From positions 1,426,001 to 1,490,000 of the forward strand of contig NZ_CP034234.1 in the NCBI RefSeq assembly GCF_003931795.1: DNA of 64,000 nucleotides. The letters are read 5' to 3'. The notes beneath the pieces are model-generated. The model had not been told where the DNA came from, did no database searches, and worked only from the letters and a program-made list of their open reading frames with translations. The DNA is from Erysipelothrix piscisicarius (GTDB lineage Bacteria > Bacillota_I > Bacilli_A > Erysipelotrichales > Erysipelotrichaceae). The position numbers and the translations under genes were made by a program. Numbering within the stretch: position 1 is the first letter of the stretch; the number at the start of each line of letters is the position of its first letter. Shown piece by piece: positions 9,922 through 19,566 of this stretch.

Positions 9922-9960
9922 AATCTTTCTCCCTTACATCTTACTTATTATAACAAATTC

Positions 9961-12141
9961 TTAATTCAGTTTAAGTGAAACCGTATCTTCTTTTGTGAAA
10001 ATTGTTCCTGGCGGAATAGACTGTTCAGTAACATATCCCGAACCCGACAGTTCCGCATTTAATCCCGAAATACTCATAAAACTGAGTACTTCTTTACGTG
10101 TCCACCTTTTAAAATCTGGTAAGGTCATATTATGATCGCCAGCATAGAGATAAACCCGCTCATTATTGATAACCTGACGATTTACTTCGGGTTTCTGGTT
10201 AATAACTGTTTCACCATCACCAATTACAACAGGTTTGTAACCTAAAGACTCAAGTGACTCTTTCGCTTTAGGAACCGGTGAATTAATATAATTTTGAAGT
10301 TCCTGAACTGTTATTTCAGAAATAGATTCCTTACCACCTTCGTTGGTCATCCCGTAAGTCGCAGCGATTTTATGAAGGACATCACGAATGTAAACCGCTG
10401 AATAATCAACATCATGACCATAATTCGCTTTATAGGCTGTATAAACAAGCACTTCCGGATCTTCATACGGTAATGCTACCGCACTTGAAAAGTTATAGAT
10501 TGTTGGGGAATAACCCGGTACCCCTTCAACAACCGTTTGCGCAGTACCTGTCTTCGCAATCACATTAGTCTCGGGAATATTAAAACGATACCCTGAACCC
10601 GTAATATCTACAACATATCGCATTAAATCTTGAACTTTTTTTGCGGTTTCTTCAGAAAAGACTTTACCAAGATTTTGGGTTTGTCCTTTATAAATAACTT
10701 CACCAGTCTGTGAATTTTTAATTTCATCGATGTAATAAGGTTTAACCATAACCCCTTTATTTAAAACAGACGTGTAAGCTTGAGCAAGCTGTAAGATCGA
10801 AGCACTTGACCCTTGACCAAAACCGTTACTGATTTTCTCTAGCGGTTCTTGCCATAAATCATAGCCTTGTTCTTCTGGTATTTTATCCGTATTTACGTTT
10901 TTATAAAAACCAAGTTTATATAAATAATCGTGGAACACTTCTGGATCTAGTTTATTCGTAAGTAATTCCGCGATCATAACGTTCGAACTTAATGCATACC
11001 CATAGTCATATCGCATTTGACCATAAGTATGACCCCCTGCATTGGTAATGGTATGAACACTGCCATCCTCAGAGGGTAATCGGTATGCTTTATTATTTTG
11101 AACCCCAACATGGAATGGATTGGAATCAAATGTTTCCTCATTATTCCAGACACCTTCTTCAATGGCTGCAGCGACGGTGAATGTTTTCATCGTTGAACCC
11201 GGTTCAAAAGTACTTTGAGATACACGGTTCGTAAAACCATTACTGAAATCAGGCGCATTCGGGTCAAAACTTGGTGCATCTCCCCACGCTAAAATCTTTC
11301 CAGTTTTAACTTCCATAACAAGTCCCCAAGCTTCTGATGCCTTAACACCCGGATCTTGGGTGATGCCAAGCAGTGCACGTTCTAATGAATCTTGAATCCC
11401 ACGATCAAGGGTTAACTTTACATCATTACCATTAATTGGATCTTTCCGCTGTCCATCATCGAAACGAAGTCTAAAATTATCACGATCATGGGTGTATTGT
11501 TCAAATCCATTGGTTCCTTCCAATACATCGTTATAGGCACTTTCGAGTCCCATCTGACCAACTTGCCCCTCTTCCAATTCATCATATTGTGAGTAACCAA
11601 TCAACTTCGATGCAAAAACTTTTAAAGGATAATTCCGGGTAATAATTTTTTCAAACATCAATCCCGGAATTCCCGAGTTTTCAAGTTCTGTTTTTTGATC
11701 TAAGCTTAAATACTTACCGGCATATCCAAACTCTACTTGAAGCGCATCCTGACTAATAATTTCCATAACTTTATCATATGGCGTTCCAATAACCTCGCTA
11801 ATAACCTGTGCTGCCTTTTCTTTGTAATCAATATGTGCAGGCGTTTTATCCGAATGCATCCGTGATTCGTCAAGACTTGCTTGTAACGTATAGGCAACAA
11901 GATCTTGTGCGATTACCGTATCATTTCGATCAACAATTTTACCACGATTCGCAGGAATTTTACGTTCTACTGTATGGATTCCATTGATGTCATCACGAAA
12001 ATCCGTACCCGAGTTTAAATGATAACCCAGTACGGATACAACAAAAACATTGGCACCCACTACAACAAAGAGGAGCGCCATTGTGATGGATACAATTAAA
12101 ACTTTATAGTTTGCACTTTTTCGTAACTTCTTCTTTTCCAA
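9961..12141 (-). CDS. pbpB: Penicillin-binding protein 2 / FtsI-type transpeptidase with PASTA domains
   Basis: Class B PBP for septal peptidoglycan cross-linking. The 726-residue protein has an N-terminal membrane helix (about 12-38), a dimerisation domain, and a transpeptidase domain with STMK (S316-K319), SSN (about 388-390) and KTGTAQ (about 530). Two PASTA modules follow at the C-terminus (KESLESLGYKPVVIGDG and TRKEVLSFMSISGLNAEL regions). The start is TTG 12141, with GGTGATTAG upstream and 2 bases from the ftsL stop; no ATG lies in a suitable place. Confidence 0.94.
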   Translation of the reverse strand: MEKKKLRKSANYKVLIVSITMALLFVVVGANVFVVSVLGYHLNSGTDFRDDINGIHTVERKIPANRGKIVDRNDTVIAQDLVAYTLQASLDESRMHSDKTPAHIDYKEKAAQVISEVIGTPYDKVMEIISQDALQVEFGYAGKYLSLDQKTELENSGIPGLMFEKIITRNYPLKVFASKLIGYSQYDELEEGQVGQMGLESAYNDVLEGTNGFEQYTHDRDNFRLRFDDGQRKDPINGNDVKLTLDRGIQDSLERALLGITQDPGVKASEAWGLVMEVKTGKILAWGDAPSFDPNAPDFSNGFTNRVSQSTFEPGSTMKTFTVAAAIEEGVWNNEETFDSNPFHVGVQNNKAYRLPSEDGSVHTITNAGGHTYGQMRYDYGYALSSNVMIAELLTNKLDPEVFHDYLYKLGFYKNVNTDKIPEEQGYDLWQEPLEKISNGFGQGSSASILQLAQAYTSVLNKGVMVKPYYIDEIKNSQTGEVIYKGQTQNLGKVFSEETAKKVQDLMRYVVDITGSGYRFNIPETNVIAKTGTAQTVVEGVPGYSPTIYNFSSAVALPYEDPEVLVYTAYKANYGHDVDYSAVYIRDVLHKIAATYGMTNEGGKESISEITVQELQNYINSPVPKAKESLESLGYKPVVIGDGETVINQKPEVNRQVINNERVYLYAGDHNMTLPDFKRWTRKEVLSFMSISGLNAELSGSGYVTEQSIPPGTIFTKEDTVSLKLN

Positions 12142-12143
12142 AT

Positions 12144-12446
12144 CTAATCACCATGCTTTACGGTTACAACATTATGTGTGTTATCTAATCCAGCTTCCGT
12201 TGCGATTGACACCACGCGGTTTGAATCACTTAAATCTTGAATCTCAGCTGTTAGCTTTTCATTATTGACATTAATATCTGCTTGTTGTTGTTTAACAACT
12301 TGAATTTCTCGTGCAAGACGTGCATTTTCAGAACGAACAAAAATTTGCGTAACAAATGAAAATAATAATGCTATCGTGAATACAAAACCAACAAGTCCAC
12401 TCCAACGAATTGTTTTCTTTTTTCTTTTAATTACGTGTTTTGCCAT
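12144..12446 (-). CDS. ftsL: FtsL-like cell division protein
   Basis: A 100-residue bitopic protein: a basic cytoplasmic start (KRKKK), one helix (about 17-36, LVGFVFTIALLFSFVTQIFV), then an extracytoplasmic coiled-coil segment with LAREIQVVKQQQADINVNNEKL heptads interrupted by short breaks. Size, topology and position between rsmH and pbpB identify it as the FtsL divisome protein, since sequence conservation in this family is low. ATG 12446 has a GGGTGA-like site. Confidence 0.85.
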   Translation of the reverse strand: MAKHVIKRKKKTIRWSGLVGFVFTIALLFSFVTQIFVRSENARLAREIQVVKQQQADINVNNEKLTAEIQDLSDSNRVVSIATEAGLDNTHNVVTVKHGD

Positions 12447-12448
12447 AA

Positions 12449-13360
12449 TTATTTCACCCTTTCGATCCCTCTTAAGATTGCACTATGTGCGCGATTATTA
12501 AACTCTAATTCTTCTGCAGAGGCCTTGAGTGCCTTTGAAACCAATTTATAATTAAGTACTTGTTCTTCAATGATTGGTAGTTTTGGATCAACCTTTTTGG
12601 GTTTACCGTAGTTACTGAAGATTCGTTTAACAATTCTATCTTCGATAGAATGGAATGTGATAACAACAACACGGCCACCTGGCTTAATAACATGAACCGC
12701 TTGTTCAACTGCATCCTTAACTTCTTCAAACTCATTATTAACTTCGATACGCAAAGCTTGAAATGTTTTCTTAGCCGGATGTCCCTTTTTAAGTTCTTTT
12801 CCTGGATATGCACGTTTGATCAACTCAACGAGTTCAAATGTTGTTTCCACGGGTCTATTTTCAATTATCTGTTTAACAATACGACGTGCATACCGCTCAT
12901 CCGAATTGTCTTTCAGTATCTGTACCAATTTTTCTTCATCATATTCATTCACAACTTCATAAGCACTGAGCGCTTGGGTTTGATCCATACGCATATCCAA
13001 CCTGCTATCAAAACGATAACTGAATCCACGATCTGCATCATCAAACTGAGGTGATGAGACGCCTAAGTCAAATAGAAACCCATCCACTTCGTGAATACCC
13101 AACTCATTGAGTTTATCCGTAAGTTGCGTATAACTCCCGTGAACCATCGTGACTTTATCACCGAAACCTTCGAGGCGTTTGGAAGTACGTTCAATCGCAT
13201 CAAAATCTTTATCGAACCCAATAAGTCTTCCTGTTGTCAATTGCTTACAAATTTCATAGCTATGACCTCCGGCACCTAATGTTGCGTCAACATATATTCC
13301 TTCTGGATTTATATTTAATAATTCAATTGTTTCATCAAGCATGACTGATATATGTTTCAT
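12449..13360 (-). CDS. rsmH: 16S rRNA m4C1402 methyltransferase
   Basis: SAM-dependent N4-methylation of C1402 in 16S rRNA. The 303-residue protein begins HISVMLDETIELL, has the SAM loop VDATLGAGGHS (about 24-34), DGFLFDLGVSSPQFD, RGFSYR, and the late VVITFHSIEDRIVK motif; all are RsmH/MraW signatures. It overlaps the mraZ stop by one base, so it is translated as part of the dcw operon. Confidence 0.97.
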   Translation of the reverse strand: MKHISVMLDETIELLNINPEGIYVDATLGAGGHSYEICKQLTTGRLIGFDKDFDAIERTSKRLEGFGDKVTMVHGSYTQLTDKLNELGIHEVDGFLFDLGVSSPQFDDADRGFSYRFDSRLDMRMDQTQALSAYEVVNEYDEEKLVQILKDNSDERYARRIVKQIIENRPVETTFELVELIKRAYPGKELKKGHPAKKTFQALRIEVNNEFEEVKDAVEQAVHVIKPGGRVVVITFHSIEDRIVKRIFSNYGKPKKVDPKLPIIEEQVLNYKLVSKALKASAEELEFNNRAHSAILRGIERVK

Positions 13361-13788
13361 TAGAAAAACTCCGTTAGCGATTCTGCTATTTCTTCAAAAT
13401 TCTCGCTCGCTGCATCACAGTATTCAGTCCATCGTGTTTGATCCCAAATCTCAACATGATCGCTTACCCCAACTACAACACAATTTTTTGTTAACTTTGC
13501 TTCTTGTGTTAAATGTGCAGGGATACGAATCCGACCTTGCGAATCCAGATCACATTCGGCGGCCTTGGACATAATCATATGTGTATACATACGAACTTCT
13601 CGTTTCGTTGATGGCAACTTTTTTAAGTTCTCATAGACTTGTTGCCATTGTTCAAGTGTGTAAAGTGCGAGGCATCCATCGAGCCAACGCGTAACAATCA
13701 TTGCTTCGCCGAGCTCCTCACGGAATTTAGCGGGAACAATGATTCTTCCTTTGGTATCGATATTGTGCTGATATTCTCCAATAAACAT
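13360..13788 (-). CDS. mraZ: Transcriptional regulator MraZ
   Basis: DNA-binding repressor of the dcw operon. The 142-residue protein contains two AbrB-like MraZ repeats, each with the D-x-K/Q-G-R motif (DTKGRIIVPAKFRE near the start, DSQGRIRIPAHL in the second half). ATG 13788 is chosen with a purine-rich GGGGA site; the frame extends to 13812, but the extension overlaps the operator repeats. First gene of the cluster, with an extended -10 promoter and four 10-bp repeats directly upstream. Confidence 0.96.
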   Translation of the reverse strand: MFIGEYQHNIDTKGRIIVPAKFREELGEAMIVTRWLDGCLALYTLEQWQQVYENLKKLPSTKREVRMYTHMIMSKAAECDLDSQGRIRIPAHLTQEAKLTKNCVVVGVSDHVEIWDQTRWTEYCDAASENFEEIAESLTEFF

Positions 13789-13798
13789 TGAATTGTCC

Positions 13799-13833
13799 CC
13801 ACTTTCCTCCACTTCTTACCACTTTGTACCACT
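13799..13833 (-). promoter_or_regulatory. Probable MraZ operator: four 10-bp direct repeats
   Basis: On the minus strand AGTGG recurs four times at exactly 10-bp spacing (CCACT on the plus strand at 13799, 13809, 13819 and 13829). The repeats fill the interval between the -10 element and the mraZ ribosome site. MraZ is known to bind tandem TGGG-type boxes separated by 5 bases upstream of its own gene; these match in period and place, so autoregulation is likely. Confidence 0.8.
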
Positions 13834-13842
13834 ATTGTATCA
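13834..13842 (-). promoter_or_regulatory. Extended -10 promoter of the dcw operon
   Basis: Minus-strand TGATACAAT is an extended -10 (TG-n-TACAAT) with no good -35 box. It abuts the MraZ repeats, so bound MraZ would cover the start site. Confidence 0.55.
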
Positions 13843-13874
13843 TATCACCTGATATATGGGAAGAAATCAACCCA

Positions 13875-13906
13875 CAGAAAAAGGAGTGGCATAAGCCACT
13901 CCCAAA
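13875..13906 (-). terminator. Rho-independent terminator after murJ
   Basis: Minus-strand GGAGTGGC-TTAT-GCCACTCC followed by TTTTT, 20-50 bases beyond the murJ stop. It separates the yceD/LCP/murB/murJ transcripts from the mraZ promoter. Confidence 0.85.
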
Positions 13907-13928
13907 GCGTTTTTTTATCATTTCACGA

Positions 13929-15448
13929 TTATTTCAGAAAACTTAAGATTAAATTTCGTACAAATTGAACTTTTAAGGCTAAGATTGCGATTATATACGC
14001 CAATACTGCTACAAGGATGATGACAATCGTCGACAATTTACCCGGAATCAAGTATTGAACAGGATTTTTGAGGAGTACAACCACAACACCCATAATGAAT
14101 GCTGCCAATGTAATCTTGATGAAATCCAATGCAATAAAACGCAAGCGCGAACGCGGTATATGTTTCTTCATACTCTTATATAACGGAACACATGAAATCA
14201 ATGCCGCCAAGGAGTACGCAAAGGACAATCCAGCCAAAGGCATTCCAAATTTACCGAAAATAAAACTAAACAACACCATTCCGACAACAAACAGTACCGA
14301 TACAAGAACGGTATTGCGAACCGGCCCCTTCATATCGTGATACGCATAATGGATTCGGAACATTAACTCCGCATCGCATATGCAAAAAGAACAATCGTAT
14401 CACAAATAAAGATTGGAACAATCACAGAGATATCCGCAGGTGTTACTGCACCACGCAAGAATACAAACTCCACAATACCACGTGCTAAGGTTATAAATCC
14501 AACCATCGCTGGCAATACAAACAATGCAATCATCAGCACCGCATCGTTGATCGAATCATTCACCTTACGCATATCCTTCTCAAACACACTCTTTGCAATA
14601 GTTGGGTAGGTTACTTGGAGAATTGCGATAATAAAGATCCCTTGCACAAAACCAATAAGCTTCGTGGCATAAGTCATATAACTATAACCACCCTCACCTT
14701 GTAAAACGGTCGCATAATTTTTCATTACAATATCATTAAATTGACCTAGAAATGAAGATAGTACCAATGGCAACGCTAAAGCAACCATTGAACGTAAATC
14801 GTCATCTTTTAAATCAATAACAGCATGATATACAAAACCACTACGCCACATAAAGAATAAAATGATTACTGCTTGCACAATCAGCGCAATAAGTTGCGCA
14901 TAACCAAGAATGTAAGGATTCCCTGCTTTACTACTAATGGCAATCCCTGCAATGACAATAAGATTCATTGGAATTGTTACCATTGCGGGAACGATAAAAT
15001 TTCCTTTTACATTAAGATATCCTGTTCCCAGTTGCATCACCGCTACTGAGAAAACACCGAGGGATAACGTTCGGACGAAAACAACCGCATACGCCAATGT
15101 TTCACCTTTAAATCCACCCGCTACTATTTTTAGAACAACTTCCGGAACTAAAAACATAAAAAGCGATAACACTAAAGAAAACACAATCATAATGTTAAGA
15201 ACATTACTTGCAAATCGATCACCACGTTTTTTGTCTTCATGAGAAATCTTTGTCAGCATTGGAATTACCCCGGTAATCAAAGCCGAACCAATCACTGACA
15301 ACACAACCGTAGGGATTGCTACCGAAGCATTAAATGCATCGGTGATGGCCCCCATACCAAACATTGAAGATAAGGTAATATCACGGATAAAGCCTAAGAC
15401 TTTAGACAGGACACCGATAAACATTACAATAATCGTCGTTTTTTTCAT
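13929..15448 (-). pseudogene. murJ: Lipid II flippase MurJ, frameshifted
   Basis: Polytopic MviN/MurJ protein that flips lipid II across the membrane. The N-terminal frame (361 residues from ATG 15448) has the family start VLSKVLGFIRDITLSSMFG and ends ...FAYAMRS-stop. The remaining 144 residues (MFRIHYAYHDMKGPVRNT...) continue in the next frame. One extra G in the GG run near 14369 would restore AYAMRELMFRIHYAYHD, giving about 505 residues, the normal length. Because murJ is usually essential unless a paralogue (Amj) exists, a consensus error is more likely than loss. Directly downstream of murB, ended by a strong terminator. Confidence 0.88.
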
Positions 15449-15449
15449 G

Positions 15450-16331
15450 TTAGATTACACGCCATTCTAGTTCTAACTCAACATCGTATTCATCTTTAAC
15501 ACGTTTCTTACATTCTTGAATCACAGCTTGAACATCTTCAACGGATGCATGACCCACATTCACAATAAATCCAGGATGTTTCTCAGATACCATCGCATCA
15601 CCCACACGGAATCCACGAAGATCAACACCATCAAAAAGTTTCCAAACAAAGAGTGATTCACCGTTTTTATCTTTTGGTCGCTTAAACACACTTCCTGCAT
15701 TCGCATAATTACGTGGTTGTTTCACATAACGCTCATGGCGATAGTAAAGCATTTTTTCCAACGCTTGATTATAATCGCCTTCAATTGTTTTTAATCCACT
15801 TCGTAAAACATAAACCGGCAGGTCATTCAAACGTGAATAACGGTAACCGAAAAATGCTTCATCGGGAATAAGACGTTCAACTTCTTGTGTTTCATAATTA
15901 AACACTTCAATCCAATTTACAAATTGCCCAATCGCATATTGCCATTGACCTGCATTCATAATTAATGCACCACCAACAGTTCCAGGAATATCTTCACAGA
16001 ATTCCATATCACCTAAAGATTGCTCACACGCAAACCAAGCAAGACGATTTAAACGAACCCCTGATTCTGCAACAATCTCATTATCAACAATTTCCAAATC
16101 ATTTAATAAAATTGTGATAATAAATACGGTATTATCATCATAATGCTCTTGAGAAAAAATCATGTTTGATCCATTTCCAACAAGAACAATGCGTTTCCCT
16201 GTATGATCGCGTAATGCTTCCACTAATCCATCAACAGTATGAGGAATTATCACCGTATCCGCTGTTACATCTAACCTCATTGTATTATAGCGTTTTAACG
16301 ACGCATTTTTCATCACAAAATAATCTGCCAT
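15450..16331 (-). CDS. murB: UDP-N-acetylenolpyruvoylglucosamine reductase
   Basis: FAD- and NADPH-dependent reduction giving UDP-MurNAc. The 293-residue protein carries the FAD-binding LVGNGSNMIFS, the IPGTVGGALIMNAGQW motif, YRYSRLND, and NAGSVFKRPK (type II MurB with a catalytic Ser). ATG 16331 has GGAG 5 bases upstream. It lies 1 base from murJ and follows the HEPN-like/CBS gene. Confidence 0.96.
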   Translation of the reverse strand: MADYFVMKNASLKRYNTMRLDVTADTVIIPHTVDGLVEALRDHTGKRIVLVGNGSNMIFSQEHYDDNTVFIITILLNDLEIVDNEIVAESGVRLNRLAWFACEQSLGDMEFCEDIPGTVGGALIMNAGQWQYAIGQFVNWIEVFNYETQEVERLIPDEAFFGYRYSRLNDLPVYVLRSGLKTIEGDYNQALEKMLYYRHERYVKQPRNYANAGSVFKRPKDKNGESLFVWKLFDGVDLRGFRVGDAMVSEKHPGFIVNVGHASVEDVQAVIQECKKRVKDEYDVELELEWRVI

Positions 16332-16385
16332 AAGAACTCCTTTTATATAGTGTTACCAATGATAAATATACACGTTACTGTTCAA

Positions 16386-17102
16386 TTATTCAAGTTCACG
16401 TATAAGATTTGGTAAATCCGCAACGGTAAAAATTCCGAGCGGTTTTTCATTTTGTTTTCCTGTTTCTGTCACAATAATTGCAATGACACTTTTTCCACGA
16501 TTGTGATTTGTCTCATAGACCTACAACAATTCAGGAATCGACATGGTCAAGGGTACAAAAACAACCCGATCATCTGGTTGATAATATTTGAGTAAGTCCT
16601 CAACACGCATCATCGCCAAATCATAAGACGTACGTGACGCATCCTCCATCAGTCTTTGGTATAATCGCGGATGCACCACCCCAACATAAACATGTTTATT
16701 ATACACCGGAATTGCCGAGTAATGTTGATGGTTTTGTTGCTTCACCATATCGAGCAATAACGTATCCGAAGGGACACTGAATGGTTTGTCATGCACTAAG
16801 TCCATCACTGTTTTACGATTATAAATTTTCGAGACAATTGTTTGAATATGCGTAACAACTGAGTCATGCGGTTCTGCAATCGCTTCTTCATTACCACCAC
16901 GATTATGAACAATCGCATTACGCAATTGAGCATACTCCACTAAATCTGTTTGAAAATGACGAATAACTTCATCTTTTCGCGCACCCATATGAACCATTTG
17001 CACAAAACCAACACTGGGATTATTTAATAAATTTCGCAAATACATTTCAATTTGTACAAAAGCATTTAAAAATAAAACTGAATTCGCTGTGGTATCGCCC
17101 AC
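16386..17102 (-). pseudogene. HEPN-like/CBS-domain protein with in-frame amber codon
   Basis: Residues about 1-95 are helical and include YAQLRNAIVHNRGG, an R-x4-H motif of the kind seen in HEPN domains. Residues about 95-238 look like a CBS pair (VMDLVHDKPFSVPSDTLLLD..., then SVIAIIVTETG...PLGIFTVADLPNLIREL). The frame is interrupted by TAG at 16521-16523 (PELL-stop-VYETNHNRG), and coding continues in the same frame for 44 codons to TAA 16386-16388. A CAG-to-TAG change would explain it. GTG 17102 overlaps the LCP stop by one base and has AGGAGGGG upstream. Function unknown; a ligand-sensing CBS module near wall genes is all that can be said. Confidence 0.6.
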
Positions 17103-18487
17103 TACGACCCCTCCTTATTTGCGACGATTAAATCGCTAATTTGTTTTTGTATCGATGCAACACTTTCTTCTGAAGGCCAATATACATAATATTTATAACG
17201 ACCATCTTGGCTGTAGGTTGGTTGCATATCACCGGTACCGCGAAGATAATCTTCTTCAAAATGCCAACGATCACTGGTTTCAATTTGTTTAGAAATCAAT
17301 TTAGAGATACTACCATCATCCAGATTAGTATCAACAACTTGGCTTACAAGCCCTGTTAATTGTGGTGCCTTAATCAGGTTTTCAGTTTGTGTAGCTTTTT
17401 CAAAGATTGCCTTGACCAATTCTTGATGGTGTAAACCACGGGCAACATCACCATATTCTACATGGTCTCGCTCACGCGCAAAAGCCAGAGCCTTTTCACC
17501 ATCAACATGATTCATGCCTTTCATAAACACATCCCCATTCTCAGTGATAAAATCATAATGAGAGAGAACATCCACACCTTCTAAGGTATCAACTATCTGA
17601 ACCAAGCCTGTGAAGTTAACACGAATATAATAGTTAATATCAATATTAAATAGCTTTTCAAGCGTCTTAACGGAACAAGTAACGCCATAAAGACCTGCAT
17701 GTGTCAACTTATCCATTTCACCATTTTCACACCCCAACGGAGCATATGTATCACGCGGGACAGAGACCGTTAAGACTTCGTTGGTATTAGGATTCACAGA
17801 TAACAGAAGGTTCATATCACTTCGTGATCGTGTAACAACCTCTCCATATACATCAATACCACTTAGATAAATGGTAAACGGTTCTTTTAAAACATCCACA
17901 TGCTTCACAATAGAATCACGGCTTAGACGGTATTCATAGCTATTGACTAAAATCGTATCTTTTAAAAAGTCGGGATACAGAAAGGATAAGTTCGCAAGCA
18001 TTGCTTTGTTTACAAAAAGCCCATCAATCTCTTGAGCATAAAACGAAGAAACAACTTCATCTATATCCGAGAATTTCTTAAATCGATCGGTTCCAATCTC
18101 ATTTTTAAGGTCATCAGAAATGGCCTCAAGATGATTTTCTTTTACACCATAGAGTCCAATAATCGGATTATTCGCGAATTCATGATCTTTCATTCGCAAT
18201 AAATCATACTTAATGAGTTCGTATTCTTTAGTATCCGCCATTTGATCGACAAATCGTTGAGAACTAAATACAAATAAACTGGTTATCAGGATACAAATCG
18301 CAATTAAATAACGCCAAAATGGTCGTTTGGTCACAATCATGACCACCATTGCAACGATAACCGCCACAACTAATATTATAAGACGGTTCCGTATCGGCAT
18401 ATACTTCGTAAATACTAAAACGCATGCTAAGCATGCGAATGAAAAAATTACTGCCAATGGACCGAAAACGACTGATTTACGATTCAT
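17102..18487 (-). CDS. LytR-CpsA-Psr (LCP) family protein
   Basis: Probable phosphotransferase attaching teichoic acid-like or capsular polymers to peptidoglycan at the outer membrane face. The 461-residue protein has two or three N-terminal membrane helices, an accessory domain (about 90-210), then the LCP domain with YLSGID, TRSRSDMNLLL (R and D of the active site), SVPRDTYAPLG, and LAFARERDHVEYGDVARGLHHQE (conserved R/D/R-x-x-R-Q-like cluster). ATG 18487 is preferred to GTG 18496, which sits too close to the purine-rich site. It leads a four-gene run LCP-CBS-murB-murJ. Confidence 0.9.
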   Translation of the reverse strand: MNRKSVVFGPLAVIFSFACLACVLVFTKYMPIRNRLIILVVAVIVAMVVMIVTKRPFWRYLIAICILITSLFVFSSQRFVDQMADTKEYELIKYDLLRMKDHEFANNPIIGLYGVKENHLEAISDDLKNEIGTDRFKKFSDIDEVVSSFYAQEIDGLFVNKAMLANLSFLYPDFLKDTILVNSYEYRLSRDSIVKHVDVLKEPFTIYLSGIDVYGEVVTRSRSDMNLLLSVNPNTNEVLTVSVPRDTYAPLGCENGEMDKLTHAGLYGVTCSVKTLEKLFNIDINYYIRVNFTGLVQIVDTLEGVDVLSHYDFITENGDVFMKGMNHVDGEKALAFARERDHVEYGDVARGLHHQELVKAIFEKATQTENLIKAPQLTGLVSQVVDTNLDDGSISKLISKQIETSDRWHFEEDYLRGTGDMQPTYSQDGRYKYYVYWPSEESVASIQKQISDLIVANKEGS

Positions 18488-18528
18488 ACTAAACACTCAC
18501 TTTCCCAAATTTTCCCATATTTTCACAT

Positions 18529-18553
18529 AAAAAAAAATCTTGGATATCCAAGA
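18529..18553 (-). terminator. Terminator after rpmF
   Basis: Minus strand TCTTGG-AT-ATCCAAGA (a near-perfect palindrome) followed by nine T residues, about 10 bases past the rpmF stop. The LCP promoter must lie between this hairpin and 18487. Confidence 0.85.
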
Positions 18554-18563
18554 CTTAATTATA

Positions 18564-18710
18564 TTATTTAACCTCGTCGCGATTTGCACGGTGTGGTAAT
18601 TTCCACTCCGCAGTTTGAGGATCTTTAGCTAATGTCACATTAGGTAATTTGTAATGTGTACGACGTTTGTTTTTTCTTGCTTTAGATGTGCGTCTTTTTG
18701 GAACTGCCAT
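18564..18710 (-). CDS. rpmF: Ribosomal protein L32 (zinc-free form)
   Basis: A 48-residue basic protein beginning [19 protein letters not shown], the invariant L32 start, and ending [10 protein letters not shown]. The four cysteines of zinc-binding L32 are missing, so this is the C-minus type. ATG 18710 has a GAGGTGAGAC site. It follows the YceD gene, the conserved yceD-rpmF pair. Confidence 0.95.
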   Translation of the reverse strand: MAVPKRRTSKARKNKRRTHYKLPNVTLAKDPQTAEWKLPHRANRDEVK

Positions 18711-18724
18711 CGTCTCACCTCCAT

Positions 18725-19234
18725 TTAATCAAACTTAAAGTCTTTTAGTTTTGCAAGTCTAGGATCAATCTCTTGACTCTTCTCTTTTGTATAATCTTCT
18801 TCAGTCATAACCTGCCAGCCATCTCCCTCTGGATATTCCTTAAGATCCGGATGGATTGCCTTTAGGGGAACTGCAGCTAAGATAGAATCCACGATATATG
18901 GATCAAGATCAAGCTCTTCACCTTCAATTTCAATACCTACTTCGTCATCTTCGAGTTTCTCGAAACTAAACACATCACCAATTGGAATCGAAAATTCGAT
19001 ATCAAATGGTTCAAGTGTAATGGCGCAGGGTACTGTCATAATACCTTCTATTGTCAGATCGGTAATTAATTTAGAAGTGTGTTCGTCATAATAACCATGA
19101 CCTACTGCGAAGATCTCACGTAAAGCAGTACATAGAGAAAAACCTTTCAAGAGATCTTGATCGATGATAATTTCCTCGTCTATTTCTAAACGTGGTGATT
19201 TTAACCGATCTAAATCAGCTCTATAAAATTTCAT
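18725..19234 (-). CDS. yceD: DUF177/YceD family protein, 23S rRNA accumulation factor
   Basis: A 169-residue acidic protein with the DUF177 layout: an N-terminal beta-rich half, [22 protein letters not shown] in the middle (one family cysteine; the usual pair is not evident) and an acidic C-terminal stretch ending LAKLKDFKF. YceD is needed for normal 23S rRNA levels in several bacteria and is almost always upstream of rpmF, as here. It has a consensus promoter (TTGACA/TATAAT) 30-58 bases upstream. Confidence 0.88.
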   Translation of the reverse strand: MKFYRADLDRLKSPRLEIDEEIIIDQDLLKGFSLCTALREIFAVGHGYYDEHTSKLITDLTIEGIMTVPCAITLEPFDIEFSIPIGDVFSFEKLEDDEVGIEIEGEELDLDPYIVDSILAAVPLKAIHPDLKEYPEGDGWQVMTEEDYTKEKSQEIDPRLAKLKDFKFD

Positions 19235-19263
19235 ACTCTCACCCTACTCTTTAACGCTACTTA

Positions 19264-19292
19264 ATTATATAGATTACAAACTGGAATGTCAA
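19264..19292 (-). promoter_or_regulatory. Consensus sigma-A promoter of yceD-rpmF
   Basis: Minus-strand TTGACA (19287-19292), 17-base spacer, TATAAT (19264-19269): a perfect consensus promoter, fitting a ribosomal-protein operon. Confidence 0.9.
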
Positions 19293-19478
19293 ACGAAACC
19301 GTTCATGTTTGCGATGATTCGTTTTTTTATAAAATCAACCTTAATTTTGTATAGCCTGTATAATTGTAAAACTAAAATAACATACTCTTTATATCCTTAA
19401 TAGCATAACAAGTCAAGATTTATTTATTTTAGACCAATAAGATTCTTATACACAAAAAAAGAAAAGCTCTATTATCAG

Positions 19479-19503
19479 TGGAGTAGTAAACTAAAAGTAG
19501 ACA
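19479..19503 (+). repeat. Left terminal inverted repeat of the IS
   Basis: Begins TGGAGTAGTAAACTAAAAGT; 22 of 25 bases match the complement of 20801-20825. Confidence 0.85.
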
Positions 19504-19566
19504 AGTAAAAAAGACTTGTCTACTTTTTTGTGTAATAATAAAATCAGAGATAAAACGGAGGTATTA

